Assembly (NCBI RefSeq): GCF_034555965.1
Contig: NZ_JAYDCK010000003.1
Span: forward strand, 3,447,501 to 3,511,500
Direction: 5' to 3'
Length of the DNA: 64,000 bases
Origin: Aquicoccus sp. G2-2
Lineage (GTDB): Bacteria > Pseudomonadota > Alphaproteobacteria > Rhodobacterales > Rhodobacteraceae
How positions within the stretch are numbered: position 1 is the stretch's first letter; the number at the start of each line of letters is the position of its first letter. The notes under the pieces are model-generated. The model made no database searches and was not told the DNA's origin. It was given only the letters and a program-made list of their open reading frames with translations. Below are positions 38,673 through 48,384 of the stretch, in pieces. Made by a program: the position numbers and the translations under genes.

Positions 38673-41186
38673 TCACTTTGGCAGAGCGTAGGCGATCACC
38701 TCGTCACCCACGGGTGTTTCCATGAAGTGATGCCCGCCGGGGTAGATAACAACGAACTGCCGTCCACCGGCCTCGTAGGTCATCGGCGTTGTCTGGCCTC
38801 CTGCTGGCAGGTCTGTCGACCACAATTCCGCGCCCGTTTTGGTGTTGAAGGCGCGCAGCTTGCCGTCGGTCGTTGCCGCCACGAAAGTCAGGCCGCCCGC
38901 CGTCGTGATCGGGCCGCCGTTGTTGGGCGTGCCAATCGTGAAGGGCAGGAACGATGGCAGGCCGAACGGGCCGTTCTTCTCGGCCGAGCCGAAGGGTTCG
39001 TCCCACAGCGTTTTTCCGGTGGCAAGGTCGATACCGCGGATCCAGCCGTAGGGTGGCTGCGAACACAGCATCCCCGTTCCCGGCACACGCCAGCCCGCGT
39101 TCACGTTGATCGCATAGGGCACGCCTTCCATGGCCGAGACATTGCCGTTGTTCTTCCCAAACGCCTTGATTCCTTTCGAATCTGCCTTTTCGCGGGGAAT
39201 GAACTGGTCGTAGTTGGGCATGTCATTGTAGTTGGCGATGAGGATTCCGCGTTTGGGATCAACCGAGACACTGCCCCAGTCCGACCCGCCGTTATAGCCG
39301 GGATATTCGATGAACGGCTTGTCGGCGGAAGGTGCGGTAAACTGGCCGGTGTAATGTGCGCGGCGAAACTGGATCCGGCACCAGAGCTGGTCAATCGGGC
39401 TCATCCCCCACATGTCGTATTCGGTCAGGTCGGGTTTGGTGAGGCTTGCATAGCCCGAATAGGGTTGCGTTGGCGACATGTACTCTGTCTCCGGGCCGCC
39501 GGTTGTTGTTACCTTGCGCTCCTCCACCGGGAACAGGCTATTGCCGGTTTCGCGATTGAGGATATAGATTTGGCCCTGTTTGGACGGCAGGATCAGCGCC
39601 GGAACCGAGCCACCTTCAGTCGGGAAATCCACAAGCGTCACCTGACTGCCGAGATCGTAATCCCAGACATCGTGATGCACGGTTTGGAAGTGCCACGCTT
39701 CTTTGCCGGTCGTGGCGTCGAGCGCGACCAGCGATGAGGCATATTCGTTCTCGGCCTCGCTGCGGTCCGGGCCCCAATAGTCAGAGGACGAATTGCCCAA
39801 GGGTAGGTAGACAAGCCCTAGCGCCTCGTCTCCGGTGGCTGTGGTCCACATATTCGGCGTGCCGCGAGTATAGGTTTCACCTTCCGCGGGTTCGCCAACA
39901 ACGCCGCCCTGGCCCAGATCCCAGGCCCAGAGGAATTTGCCTGTGACCGCGTCATAACCGCGGACCACGCCAGAGGGCGCATCGTTTGCTTCATTGTCGC
40001 TGACCTGTGCGCCGGTGATGACAACGCCGCGCACGATCACAGGCGCCGAAGTAACGGCATACCAGCCCGGCACGGTGTGGCCGAGACCATTGTTGAGATT
40101 GACTTGGCCTTGGGTCCCAAAATCGGAGCAGATTTGGCCGGTATGTGCATCGACCGCAATCAGCCGTGCATCCAGCGTCCCCATGATCAGGCGCGTGGCA
40201 CACAGGCTGTCTGGGTCGGCATTCTGTTGTGCGTAATAGGCCAACCCCTTGCAGGTGGCACCATAGGGAATTGCATCGGGCGATACTTTGGCATCGTAGC
40301 GCCAGTCCTCTAGGCCCGTCGCCGCGTCAAGTGCAATGATCTGGTTCATCGGGGAGCAGACATAGAGGGTGTCACCGATTTTCAGCGGCGTGTTCTCGGG
40401 GGAATACTTTCCCTCAGTCTTGTCTGTCGGAAGGTCGCCGGTATGGAAGGTCCAGACCTGTTCAAGCTTCGCCACATTGCCGGTGTCGATCTGGTCGAGC
40501 GGTGAATAGCGTTGAGCCGCCTCATTGCCGCCATAGGCGGGCCAATCCTCGCCCACTGGTGGCAGAACGTCCGTGGGTGGGTCTTTGGTTTCGGCGACGA
40601 CGGGGCTGACGCTGGCGCCGGCGTCGTCGCTGGTGGTGGCATTTGTGGTGGTCGTGTCGTGTGTTGCGCTGGGCGTCTGCGTCTGATCCTGCGTAACGCT
40701 GTCTTGCGCCTGCACCGGATGCGCGCCCATCCAACCCGAGCCAAGCGCGAGACAGGCGGCGACCATTGCCGCGCGCCCTTTTAGCCAACCGCGCCGCAGC
40801 CCCGGCAACGCGATCGCGACCAGCACCAGAATCACTGTCGGCGCGACAACGCGCGGCACCAGCGCCCACCAGTCAGACGCGGATTGCCAACCGTCCAGTG
40901 TCACTTCCCAAACCGCCCAGATTACCGTGCCCAGCCAGATCAGGCCGTAGAGCCACGCTCCGCTGCGGCGGTTGACGACCATCAGCGCACCGGCACAGAT
41001 CAGCAATAGTCCGGCGATTGCATAATACCACGACCCCCCGAGGGTGATGAGGTAAACACCACCCACCGCGAGGATAAGCCCGATGATCGCGATGAGGATG
41101 CCGAGAATGGTGGCATATAATTCAAACCCTCCCCTTGAATGGGAACGGATTGAATGGCTTTGTGGATTTGCTGTGAACGTGGACAT
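38673..41186 (-). CDS. Membrane-bound PQQ-dependent dehydrogenase (glucose/quinate type)
   Basis: An 837-residue enzyme: an N-terminal anchor of about five membrane helices (residues 20-140), an Ala/Thr-rich linker (about 160-205), and an eight-bladed PQQ propeller with WAYGGNEAAQRYSPL-type opening, GLVYLPLGNSSSDYWG and WDYDLGSQVTLV. It oxidises a sugar or polyol in the periplasm and passes electrons to ubiquinone. It converges on the FAD monooxygenase gene. ATG 41186 is chosen by homology. A near-consensus EcfG site lies upstream. Confidence 0.9.
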   Translation of the reverse strand: MSTFTANPQSHSIRSHSRGGFELYATILGILIAIIGLILAVGGVYLITLGGSWYYAIAGLLLICAGALMVVNRRSGAWLYGLIWLGTVIWAVWEVTLDGWQSASDWWALVPRVVAPTVILVLVAIALPGLRRGWLKGRAAMVAACLALGSGWMGAHPVQAQDSVTQDQTQTPSATHDTTTTNATTSDDAGASVSPVVAETKDPPTDVLPPVGEDWPAYGGNEAAQRYSPLDQIDTGNVAKLEQVWTFHTGDLPTDKTEGKYSPENTPLKIGDTLYVCSPMNQIIALDAATGLEDWRYDAKVSPDAIPYGATCKGLAYYAQQNADPDSLCATRLIMGTLDARLIAVDAHTGQICSDFGTQGQVNLNNGLGHTVPGWYAVTSAPVIVRGVVITGAQVSDNEANDAPSGVVRGYDAVTGKFLWAWDLGQGGVVGEPAEGETYTRGTPNMWTTATGDEALGLVYLPLGNSSSDYWGPDRSEAENEYASSLVALDATTGKEAWHFQTVHHDVWDYDLGSQVTLVDFPTEGGSVPALILPSKQGQIYILNRETGNSLFPVEERKVTTTGGPETEYMSPTQPYSGYASLTKPDLTEYDMWGMSPIDQLWCRIQFRRAHYTGQFTAPSADKPFIEYPGYNGGSDWGSVSVDPKRGILIANYNDMPNYDQFIPREKADSKGIKAFGKNNGNVSAMEGVPYAINVNAGWRVPGTGMLCSQPPYGWIRGIDLATGKTLWDEPFGSAEKNGPFGLPSFLPFTIGTPNNGGPITTAGGLTFVAATTDGKLRAFNTKTGAELWSTDLPAGGQTTPMTYEAGGRQFVVIYPGGHHFMETPVGDEVIAYALPK

Positions 41187-41247
41187 GAGTTGCCCTCCCG
41201 AAATCTTGCATGGACGTCGCAAAATGGCGCGGCGGTTCTGCAAACTT

Positions 41248-41272
41248 AACCGTTGAATACGGTTAAGGTTCC
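41248..41272 (-). promoter_or_regulatory. Near-consensus EcfG-type site before PQQ dehydrogenase gene
   Basis: Minus strand: GGAAC (41268-41272), 16 bases, GGTT (41248-41251), with the first -10 base changed. It overlaps a palindrome TTAACCG-7-CGGTTAA (41246-41266). Confidence 0.4.
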
Positions 41273-41403
41273 ACCTGCGTTTATTCTTGCGTGCGAATGC
41301 GTTTGCGAGATGTTGGTCGACTGGAAGGGCGAACAAAATCAAACGGGCGGGAAAATCAGATTCCCCGCCCGCGTATCGCAATTCTCACAGTACTCGTTGA
41401 AAG

Positions 41404-41832
41404 TTATTCTGCGGCTTCAAGTTGGCCGCGGATTTCACCATCAGGATATTTCCCTGTGTGGACGTTCACATAGTATTTCCCGTCCTTCAACTCACCAATC
41501 TGATCTTCGGTGATGTCGGCATTGCCGTCCATAATGGCGTCAGACATGTCGATTACGGGCGATGCGTTCTCGCCAGCAGCGGCGGGGCCGTGGATATGCG
41601 CCGCTGTCGGATCGCCGCTTAGGTCTTGAACGGTGACAGTCCAGGAAACCGTCTTGGCCTCTGTATCGACGGTCACATCGGCGGTGCCGGTTGCAGCACT
41701 TTCGGCTGGCGGCACTTCGGCCCCAGCCGTCAGATCGGCGGTGAACTTCAATTCGTCTGCGAAGGCAGGAAGCGCGAGCACGGCGCAGGCGGCGATTGTC
41801 GCGGTGGTTTGCTTCAAATTTGGCATGAACAT
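41404..41832 (-). CDS. Secreted CHRD-domain protein
   Basis: A 142-residue protein with a signal peptide (ATIAACAVLALPAFA, cleaved near residue 25) and one CHRD domain: LTAGAEVPPAESAATGTA, AAHIHGPAAAGENA, and YYVNVHTGKYPDGEIRGQL. The histidines in AHIHG and NVHT are conserved in the family. Function in bacteria is unclear. AGGAGA precedes ATG 41832. It has a perfect EcfG-type promoter, so this is a probable stress-regulon member outside the main hub. Confidence 0.88.
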   Translation of the reverse strand: MFMPNLKQTTATIAACAVLALPAFADELKFTADLTAGAEVPPAESAATGTADVTVDTEAKTVSWTVTVQDLSGDPTAAHIHGPAAAGENASPVIDMSDAIMDGNADITEDQIGELKDGKYYVNVHTGKYPDGEIRGQLEAAE

Positions 41833-41869
41833 TTCAGGTTCTCCTTTCGTGAGACGCACATGCAAATTT

Positions 41870-41894
41870 AACGAAACCAATTGATAGAGGTTCC
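41870..41894 (-). promoter_or_regulatory. EcfG-type promoter for CHRD gene
   Basis: Minus strand: GGAAC (41890-41894), 16 bases, CGTT (41870-41873), 38 bases before the start. Confidence 0.83.
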
Positions 41895-42107
41895 CGCCTA
41901 TTTACTTGCGGGTGAGAGGGTAGCGGAAAACCGCGCAAAGCTGGCTTTGTGCCACTTTGCAACCCGGAGCTTCTTGCATTTCATCACCGCCATCGCATGG
42001 CCAATGATAAGGGAGTTGTGAAATGCCATGCGAACGTGACGCGTTATAGAATTATCCGGGTCCGACAGTTTCAAGCAAGGAAAGGATGTTTATGAGACCC
42101 GTCTGGC

Positions 42108-42929
42108 TTAACCGACAAACGCGCGTTCGACGACGAACGTGGCGGGCTTGTTGTTGGCGCCTTCCATTAGGCCAAACTCTTCAAGAGCTTTCTTGGTGTC
42201 GTTTAGCATCGCCATTGATCCACAAATCATCCCGCGATCTTGTTCGGGATTGATGGGGGGCACGCCCAGATCCGAGAAGAGCTTGCCTGATGCCAACAGA
42301 TCGGTAATGCGCCCCTTGAACTCATACTCGTCTCGCGTCACCGTGCTGTAATGGCGCAACCGCCCGTTCGCCATTTCACCAACCAGCGGGTCGTCCAAAA
42401 TCTCTGCCACAAGTTCCTTGCCGTAGGTCAGTTCGGATACTTCGCGACAGGTGTGAGTAAGGATCACCTCGTCAAATTTTTCATAGGTTTCAGGATCGCG
42501 GATCAGCGATGCGAAGGGCGCGATGCCGGTGCCGGTGGAAAACATATAGACGCGCTTGCCGGGCAAGAGGGCGTCGTTGACCAATGTGCCGGTTGGCTTC
42601 TTGCGCATCAGAATGGTGTCGCCAATCTGGATTTTCTGCAAATGTTCGGTCAGCGGGCCATCTTCGACCTTGATCGAGAAAAACTCTATCTCCTCGTCCC
42701 ATGAAGGGCTGGCGATGGAATAGGCGCGGTAAACCGGTTTCTCCGCGTTCGGCAGGCCGATCATCACAAACTCACCGGATCGGAACCGAAAGCTTGCCGG
42801 TCGGCTGATGCGGAATTTGAACAAACGGTCGGTGTAATGTTCAACGGAGGTTACGGTTTCGGCAAACACACCGGTCGGGACCGGAAATTCGCTTGGTTTG
42901 CCTTGGACCGTGACAGTGACATCAGACAT
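42108..42929 (-). CDS. fpr: Ferredoxin--NADP(+) reductase
   Basis: A 273-residue flavoprotein with the bacterial Fpr pattern: RAYSIASPSWD for FAD binding, FSIKVEDGPLTEHL, STGTGIAPFASLIRDP for NADP, HTCREVSELTY, and MICGSMAMLNDTKKAL. The C-terminus VVERAFVG ends in an aromatic-containing tail typical of the plant-type/rhodobacterial subgroup. It would exchange electrons between NADPH and ferredoxin or flavodoxin, including in oxidative defence. It appears to be a single-gene unit. Confidence 0.92.
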   Translation of the reverse strand: MSDVTVTVQGKPSEFPVPTGVFAETVTSVEHYTDRLFKFRISRPASFRFRSGEFVMIGLPNAEKPVYRAYSIASPSWDEEIEFFSIKVEDGPLTEHLQKIQIGDTILMRKKPTGTLVNDALLPGKRVYMFSTGTGIAPFASLIRDPETYEKFDEVILTHTCREVSELTYGKELVAEILDDPLVGEMANGRLRHYSTVTRDEYEFKGRITDLLASGKLFSDLGVPPINPEQDRGMICGSMAMLNDTKKALEEFGLMEGANNKPATFVVERAFVG

Positions 42930-43333
42930 ATCTAGGTCATCCTATTTTCGGGCTTCTATTTGGCCGGGTGTTTTCGAAATGAATTCATGTTTGTTGGTCT
43001 TCTTGGCCGATTCTTCGGTGTCGGATGGCGGGATTTTCTTTCCGGTGGTGTGTGGCCAATAGGTCGGTTCAGGTTTGTTCTGCGATACGCTCGTCACGGT
43101 GAGTCAGAAGAAAGCTCTCCGCTTCGTAGACGCAATCGGCGAGCACACCTCCACGCGGTTGGTGAACCTGCAATTGCTGCAGCTATCGGTGGCAACACAG
43201 GTGATTCTATCCCTCTTTTTCGTTTGTACACTAACAATAATGGGATCGGCGTTTCTGTCAACCTTGGATGATGATACCGGCTAATTCATTGTTTATATTG
43301 CAATTAGTTGAGGTGCATCACATGCCGTTGCTC
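42930..43333. other. Intergenic region, nothing recognised
   Basis: About 400 bases between the reductase start and the TetR gene stop. Two plus-strand frames are present but have no start signals, family motifs or consistent codon use. No tRNA, terminator or mobile-element end was seen. Confidence 0.5.
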
Positions 43334-44029
43334 TCAGGTGTTGCCTGAGCCTTTCCAGCAAAGAACACCCAATGAAGCGCGGACGAGAACCTTGATTAGC
43401 TCGTCCTTATCCGATGGAAACAGTCTTCCGGTTCCCATACGGGTCTGCATGCAGATCATTGAAATCAACTGAACAACATTGATTGCCGCGTCGTCCAGAT
43501 CAGCGACGCCAATTTCCGCGCGATGTTGTTGGAGACCTTCGGCGAACCGCATAACCTGCAAAATCGAAAGGCCATCGAACCACTGCCAGACGTCTGGTTC
43601 AACTTCCAGCAACCGCAGTGCCGCGCGGTAAACTCCGAGGCGAGCATCCATTTGGTTGAGCACAAACGTGGCGAGACTGATGATCGCTGCTGTTAGGTCC
43701 GGCTGGGCGTTTTTGCCATAGTCAAGCGCCTCAATCTCCGCCTTACTGGCCGCGAAGAATCGCTTGACCATCAATCGTGCGACATCGGTCTTATCTGAAA
43801 ACCTGTGATAGAATGAGCCGGTCGAACAGCCAGAGGCGTTAATGATGTCGGTTGTTCTGGTGTCCTGATAGCCTTTTTCTGCAAACAACTGTTCGGCTGC
43901 GCTCATTATCCTCAGTTCCGTCTTGCGACTGCGCGCTTGCTGCATCGGGCTGTCTTCGACGACGCACGAAGGCACGAGTTTGGACAAGTTGCGGATATCT
44001 CGGGAAATTTTGGGCTTCTTGGCTCTCAT
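43334..44029 (-). CDS. TetR/AcrR-family transcriptional regulator
   Basis: A 231-residue regulator. The DNA-binding helix-turn-helix reads IMSAAEQLFAEKGYQDTRTTDII and CSTGSFYHRFSDKTD; the C-terminal ligand domain is not similar to anything I know. It is divergent from the TRAP transporter operon with a palindrome between them, so it most likely represses that operon until the substrate appears. The start is uncertain: ATG 44029 gives the full frame, ATG 43984 is closer to the usual family length. Confidence 0.85.
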   Translation of the reverse strand: MRAKKPKISRDIRNLSKLVPSCVVEDSPMQQARSRKTELRIMSAAEQLFAEKGYQDTRTTDIINASGCSTGSFYHRFSDKTDVARLMVKRFFAASKAEIEALDYGKNAQPDLTAAIISLATFVLNQMDARLGVYRAALRLLEVEPDVWQWFDGLSILQVMRFAEGLQQHRAEIGVADLDDAAINVVQLISMICMQTRMGTGRLFPSDKDELIKVLVRASLGVLCWKGSGNT

Positions 44030-44071
44030 AGGGGCACTAAACCACAAATTACTGCTTGACACAATCAAAAA

Positions 44072-44087
44072 TAGAATACTAATTCTA
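44072..44087. promoter_or_regulatory. Operator-like palindrome overlapping a promoter
   Basis: TAGAAT-ACTA-ATTCTA, a perfect 6-bp inverted repeat. A TTGACA box lies at 44056-44061, so the palindrome covers the expected -10 region of a plus-strand promoter for the TRAP operon. It is a natural site for the divergent TetR protein. Confidence 0.6.
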
Positions 44088-44140
44088 GTTTATTGGCCTG
44101 TCTGGGCGATGGTCCTTGTGGCCCAACTGCGGAGGATTTT

Positions 44141-45139
44141 ATGAAGAATAGCTACAAGTGCGCCGTCATGGCGCTTATTTTCTCGGCGCTGTCGACGACA
44201 GTGCAGGCGAAAACCACACTGAAAGTTGCTGCGACTGTGCCGGTGGGGACGCCATGGGCGGATCATCTTATCGAATGGAAGGAGAACGTTGAGTCGGCAT
44301 CGGGAGGAGAGATCGAACTGGAGTTCTTTCTGGGCGGACAACTTGGTAACGAATATGATGTCTATCGCCAGGTTCAAAGGGGGCGCATCGACATCGGTTG
44401 GTTCACCGGGGCGGTCATGGCGGAGAACGTGCCCGAAATCGCTTTGATGTCGACCCCGTTCTTTTTCAGAGAAAGCAAAACACTAGATTGCGTCTATGGC
44501 GGGAAGTTTGGTGATCAGCTGGCCACGTATGTCTCCGAGGACGGAGTAAAGATGCTTCAGTGGCAGGAGACAGGTTGGGTCAGTATCATCGCGAAAGATG
44601 ACCTGTCCGATGTTGAGGCGGCCAAAGGTTACAAGGCGCGGGTTGCACCGCAACCTATGTCCCGAACGCTTTGGTCTTCGGTTGGAGCCAATGTTTCGGA
44701 AATCCCCTATATGGAGATGCCTTCGGCGCTGCAAACGAACCTGATAAAATCGGGTGAAACTGCTGCAATCTCGTATTTTGCGTTCGGCTTGGACAAGGTT
44801 GCCCCTCACTACATCCGGACCCGGCATCTGCATCAGGCTGGGGCGATTCTGATCAACCAGGGAGTCTGGGATAAGCTATCCGCAGAGCAGCAGGCGGTTC
44901 TGGAGCAAGGTCTTCCCGATCTTCAGGCACACCGCGACTCCATGCGCAAACTCACCGAAGAGGTGCTCGCGAAATATAATGACAAGTCCGGCAACGTGCA
45001 TGAGCTGACCGACGCGCAATACGCCGCGTGGAAGGCCAAGGTGGAACCAAACTGGCCAAACTTCGTGAACGAACTGGGTGAGCGGCCTCAATCCATCTGG
45101 CCTGACCTGATCAAGGCCAAAGCGGCCTGCGAAAACTGA
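44141..45139 (+). CDS. TRAP transporter substrate-binding protein (DctP type)
   Basis: A 332-residue periplasmic protein with a signal peptide ending TTVQA/KT (about residue 23). TRAP features include TVPVGTPWADHLIEWKENVE near the N-terminus, FFLGGQLGNEYDVYRQVQRGRIDIGWF, and an arginine in YKARVAPQPMSRTLW that normally clamps a carboxylate. This suggests a ligand with a free acid group. GGAGG precedes ATG 44141. First gene of the catabolic operon. Confidence 0.88.
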   Translation: MKNSYKCAVMALIFSALSTTVQAKTTLKVAATVPVGTPWADHLIEWKENVESASGGEIELEFFLGGQLGNEYDVYRQVQRGRIDIGWFTGAVMAENVPEIALMSTPFFFRESKTLDCVYGGKFGDQLATYVSEDGVKMLQWQETGWVSIIAKDDLSDVEAAKGYKARVAPQPMSRTLWSSVGANVSEIPYMEMPSALQTNLIKSGETAAISYFAFGLDKVAPHYIRTRHLHQAGAILINQGVWDKLSAEQQAVLEQGLPDLQAHRDSMRKLTEEVLAKYNDKSGNVHELTDAQYAAWKAKVEPNWPNFVNELGERPQSIWPDLIKAKAACEN

Positions 45140-45148
45140 GTTGGCCTG

Positions 45149-45640
45149 ATGATTTCCGGGATCCTGAAGGCATTGTATAGGATCGAGGTGACGCTCGCTG
45201 TCATATTCTATGTCGTGATCGTCACCTTGATCCTAACAGATGTAAGCCTGCGCGAGCTGGTTGGCAGTTCGTTGCAGGGAGCACAGCGCGAGTCGGTTTA
45301 TCTGATGATTATTACCGGCTTTCTCGGGATGGCTTTGGCGTCAGCGACCGGGCGGCATCTACGCCCGCAATTCGCTGATGGCCTTATTCCGGAACGTCAC
45401 GCGCAAACGGCCCAACGGGTTGGGAATTTCATTATGTTTCTCATCTTCGCAACGTTCGGGGTCTATGGCGTATCGTTTGTCGAGCAGGCTTACGCGTATC
45501 AAGATATGGCGCGGGCGATCAACTTTCCGCTGTGGATATTGCAACTGGCAATCCCCTACGGCTGTTTTTCGGCTGCGCTTCGATACCTTCTGTTTTTTAT
45601 CGCGCCAGACAAAGAACCCCAGCTAGGATCAGGGCAATGA
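45149..45640 (+). CDS. TRAP transporter small permease subunit (DctQ)
   Basis: A 163-residue protein with four hydrophobic helices and the DctQ-type segment DVSLRELVGSSLQGAQRESVY. It would support the large permease in sodium-coupled import. It lies 9 bases after dctP and overlaps dctM by ATGA. Confidence 0.85.
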   Translation: MISGILKALYRIEVTLAVIFYVVIVTLILTDVSLRELVGSSLQGAQRESVYLMIITGFLGMALASATGRHLRPQFADGLIPERHAQTAQRVGNFIMFLIFATFGVYGVSFVEQAYAYQDMARAINFPLWILQLAIPYGCFSAALRYLLFFIAPDKEPQLGSGQ

Positions 45641-46899
45641 TTGCAGGGTCAATACTGTTCCTGACGCTGATTGCTCTCTTAGCAGTGCGAGTTAATCTGG
45701 CGGCGATTTTGTTGTTTCTCGCTGGTTATGTTCACATCGTCTGGGGTGACGCTGAACTCAGCTATGTCATCGAGGATATGTGGATCTCGCTTGACAAGGA
45801 AATTCTGTTGTCGCTGCCCCTGTTTCTCCTTTGTGGGAGCATTATGGGCCACGGGAAGATCGCTTCTCGGTTGATTGATGTGATGCGGGCCTTAACGGCC
45901 CCGATGCCGGGCGGCATGGTCGTTGCGACAATTCTTTCATGTGCGGTGTTTGCGGCGATTTCGGGCTCATCGGCGGTAACGCTGATTGCGGTGGGATCAA
46001 TCGCCTATCCGGTGCTGGTCGAGCAAGGCTTTGGCAGAAGGTTTTCGCTGGGCGCGTTATCTGCTGGTGGCACCTTGGGAGTGATTATCCCTCCGTCGAT
46101 CCCAATGATCCTTTACGGAATTGTGACAGAGACCTCCATTATTGATCTGTTCACAGCGGGGATTTTTCCCGGTCTGCTGCTCATGTTCTTGCTTTCGGGT
46201 TACTCGCTTTTCGTAACGCGACACCTGCCACGCGGAACGTTCTCGGGCACGGTGCTTTGGGCGTCTTTGAAAGACGGCATTTGGGCGCTGATGATGCCGG
46301 TCATATTGTTGGGCGGTATATATTCAGGCTATTTTTCTCCTACAGAATCTGCCGCTGTCGCGCTCGGGTATGCGATTTTGGTCGAGACGTTCATTTATCG
46401 TGAAATGACGCTTGGCATCATCAAGAATACCATGATTGAAACAGCTATCGTGATGGGAACACTTTTCCCGCTGGTTGCTATTTCCCAAAGCATCAACCTG
46501 CTTCTGACAACCCACCAGGTTCCGCAACAGTTGATCGCACTTATCGACGGGTTCGTAACCAATACCTTTATGTTCCTGTTGTGTATCAACATTCTGTTGC
46601 TGATTGTCGGCTGTTTCATGGACATGGTGTCGGCCATTTTGATCCTGGCCCCGATTCTGCTGGTTCTCGGTCGCGCCTACGGCGTCGATCCGGTTCACCT
46701 TGGAGTCATCATGACTGTCAACCTTGAGATCGGGCTGCTAACGCCGCCGATCGGGATAAATCTTTTCGTTGCGATGACTGCGTTCAAGGAAGACTTCGTC
46801 GATATTGCGCTGGGTGTTCTGCCATTCATTGCGATCATGCTACTCGGATTGGCGGTGATTACATACGTGCCGCTGCTTTCACTTGCTCTGCTCTATTGA
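45637..46899 (+). CDS. TRAP transporter large permease subunit (DctM)
   Basis: A 420-residue protein with about twelve hydrophobic segments. DctM landmarks include LPLFLLCGSIMGHGKIASRLID, GSSAVTLIAVGSI, GGTLGVIIPPSIPMILYGIV and LEIGLLTPPIGINLFV. ATG 45637 overlaps the dctQ stop (ATGA). It is followed 19 bases later by an amidase, so transport and cleavage are probably co-expressed. Confidence 0.9.
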   Translation: MIAGSILFLTLIALLAVRVNLAAILLFLAGYVHIVWGDAELSYVIEDMWISLDKEILLSLPLFLLCGSIMGHGKIASRLIDVMRALTAPMPGGMVVATILSCAVFAAISGSSAVTLIAVGSIAYPVLVEQGFGRRFSLGALSAGGTLGVIIPPSIPMILYGIVTETSIIDLFTAGIFPGLLLMFLLSGYSLFVTRHLPRGTFSGTVLWASLKDGIWALMMPVILLGGIYSGYFSPTESAAVALGYAILVETFIYREMTLGIIKNTMIETAIVMGTLFPLVAISQSINLLLTTHQVPQQLIALIDGFVTNTFMFLLCINILLLIVGCFMDMVSAILILAPILLVLGRAYGVDPVHLGVIMTVNLEIGLLTPPIGINLFVAMTAFKEDFVDIALGVLPFIAIMLLGLAVITYVPLLSLALLY

Positions 46900-46918
46900 A
46901 TGCAAAATGGGGACTCTT

Positions 46919-48336
46919 ATGACTGATGATATATGGCAATGGAGCGCAGTGAGAACGGCCACAGCGATCCGCAACAAGACAGTGTCATGCGAAGAGGTGA
47001 TCACTGCTCATGTTGAGCGGATGAGAAATGTGAATCCTGTGTTGAATGCAGTGGTTGCCGACTTTGGGGACGAGGCGGTCCTGCAAGCCCGAGAGGCGGA
47101 TTCCGCGCTGGCCCGTGGCGACGAGCTGGATGTCCTCCACGGTCTGCCCGTTACAATAAAAGACAACGTGGATATCAAAGGTCATATCAGTACAAATGGT
47201 GTGGATTCCGCTAGCAACGTGACAGCGCCGTCGGATGCCCCGATTGTGCGAAATCTGAAAAATGCCGGTGCGATTCCAATCTGCACAACGGCCACTCCAG
47301 AATACTCTCTTCGTATATGCACGGACTCCCGGATGTATGGGCTGACGTTAAACCCTTGGGATCACGCGATATCCTGTGGAGGTTCCTCGGGGGGGCCGCG
47401 GCGTCGCTTGCTGCTGGTGTCGGTGTCATTGCTCACGGGAATGACTTGGGCGGATCCTTGCGCGTTCCGGCGTATTGCAACGGCGTCGTCTCGATCCGGC
47501 CAACGGCGGGCCGGGTGCCAAATTATAAGGAAACTGCCCCGGCTGAACGGGGAATTGCGCATCAGCTTTTTGCCACCCAGGGGCCGTTGGCGCGTTCAGT
47601 TGAAGATACCCGGCTAGCATTGTCAGTCATGGCGCGCCCGGATTCACGCGATCCGTGGTGGGTGCCTGCCCCGCTTGAAATGAATAGACCTAAATCCCCG
47701 ATCCGTGTCGCCGTTGCAAAAGTTCCAGCCGGGTTGGTCCCAAATCCAGCGGTCATGGCGCAATACCGTTTAGCGCAGCGGTATTTGTTAGATGAAGGTT
47801 ATGAACTTGAAGAAGTCGAGCTGCCGGATTTGCCGGAAATATCGTACATCTGGAACAACATCCTGCTGACTGAGCTCCGGCTGATGCAAGAAGAAGCGAT
47901 GCGCAGTGAAGGGTCAGAAGATTTTTTAAGTGTGTTGGATGCTCATTTACAAATAGCCGAGCCTTTAGACCATCATGGGTATGCAACGGCACTTGGCAAC
48001 CGGACGTATCACTTGCGCAGATGGATGGAGTTGCTCGAAACATATCCTGTCATCCTTACGCCGATGCTCTTGCACGGGACGTTCGGACCCACGGAAGACG
48101 CGCATGGCCCCAGCACTGTCAAAGAAATGTTCTATGAGAATATGTATTTTGTCGGCCCAATAAACTATCTTGGTCTGCCTTCTGTGGCCGTGCCGGTAGG
48201 AACGACCAAGGGACATCCGATAGGGGTTCAACTGATATCTTCGCGTTATCGGGAAGATTTGGCACTGGATGCCGCCGAAGCCATAGAACGTTCAGCCGGA
48301 TTGATCTTGAAGGAGCTTTGGGATCGGATGGGTTAG
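46919..48336 (+). pseudogene. Amidase-signature hydrolase, frameshifted
   Basis: An amidase of the Ser-Ser-Lys class: lysine in LPVTIKDNVDIKG, then CGGSSGG, and the second serine region GGSLRVPAYCNG. The frame breaks in the G7 run at 47389-47395, exactly within the GGSSGG motif. Adding one G gives GGSSGGAAASLAAG and a 472-codon protein, the normal amidase length. It would cleave an amide to an acid plus amine or ammonia. ATG 46919 has GGGGA upstream. It lies between dctM and the DUF3604 gene. Confidence 0.8.
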
Positions 48337-48384
48337 TACGTTCAATAACTGGCTTGGATGTCACAGAGATGGAAAGAAACTGAG

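Noticed and set aside
42960-43284. Plus-strand frames of 103 and 69 codons
   Set aside because: No start signal or family motif, and they overlap one another in different frames.
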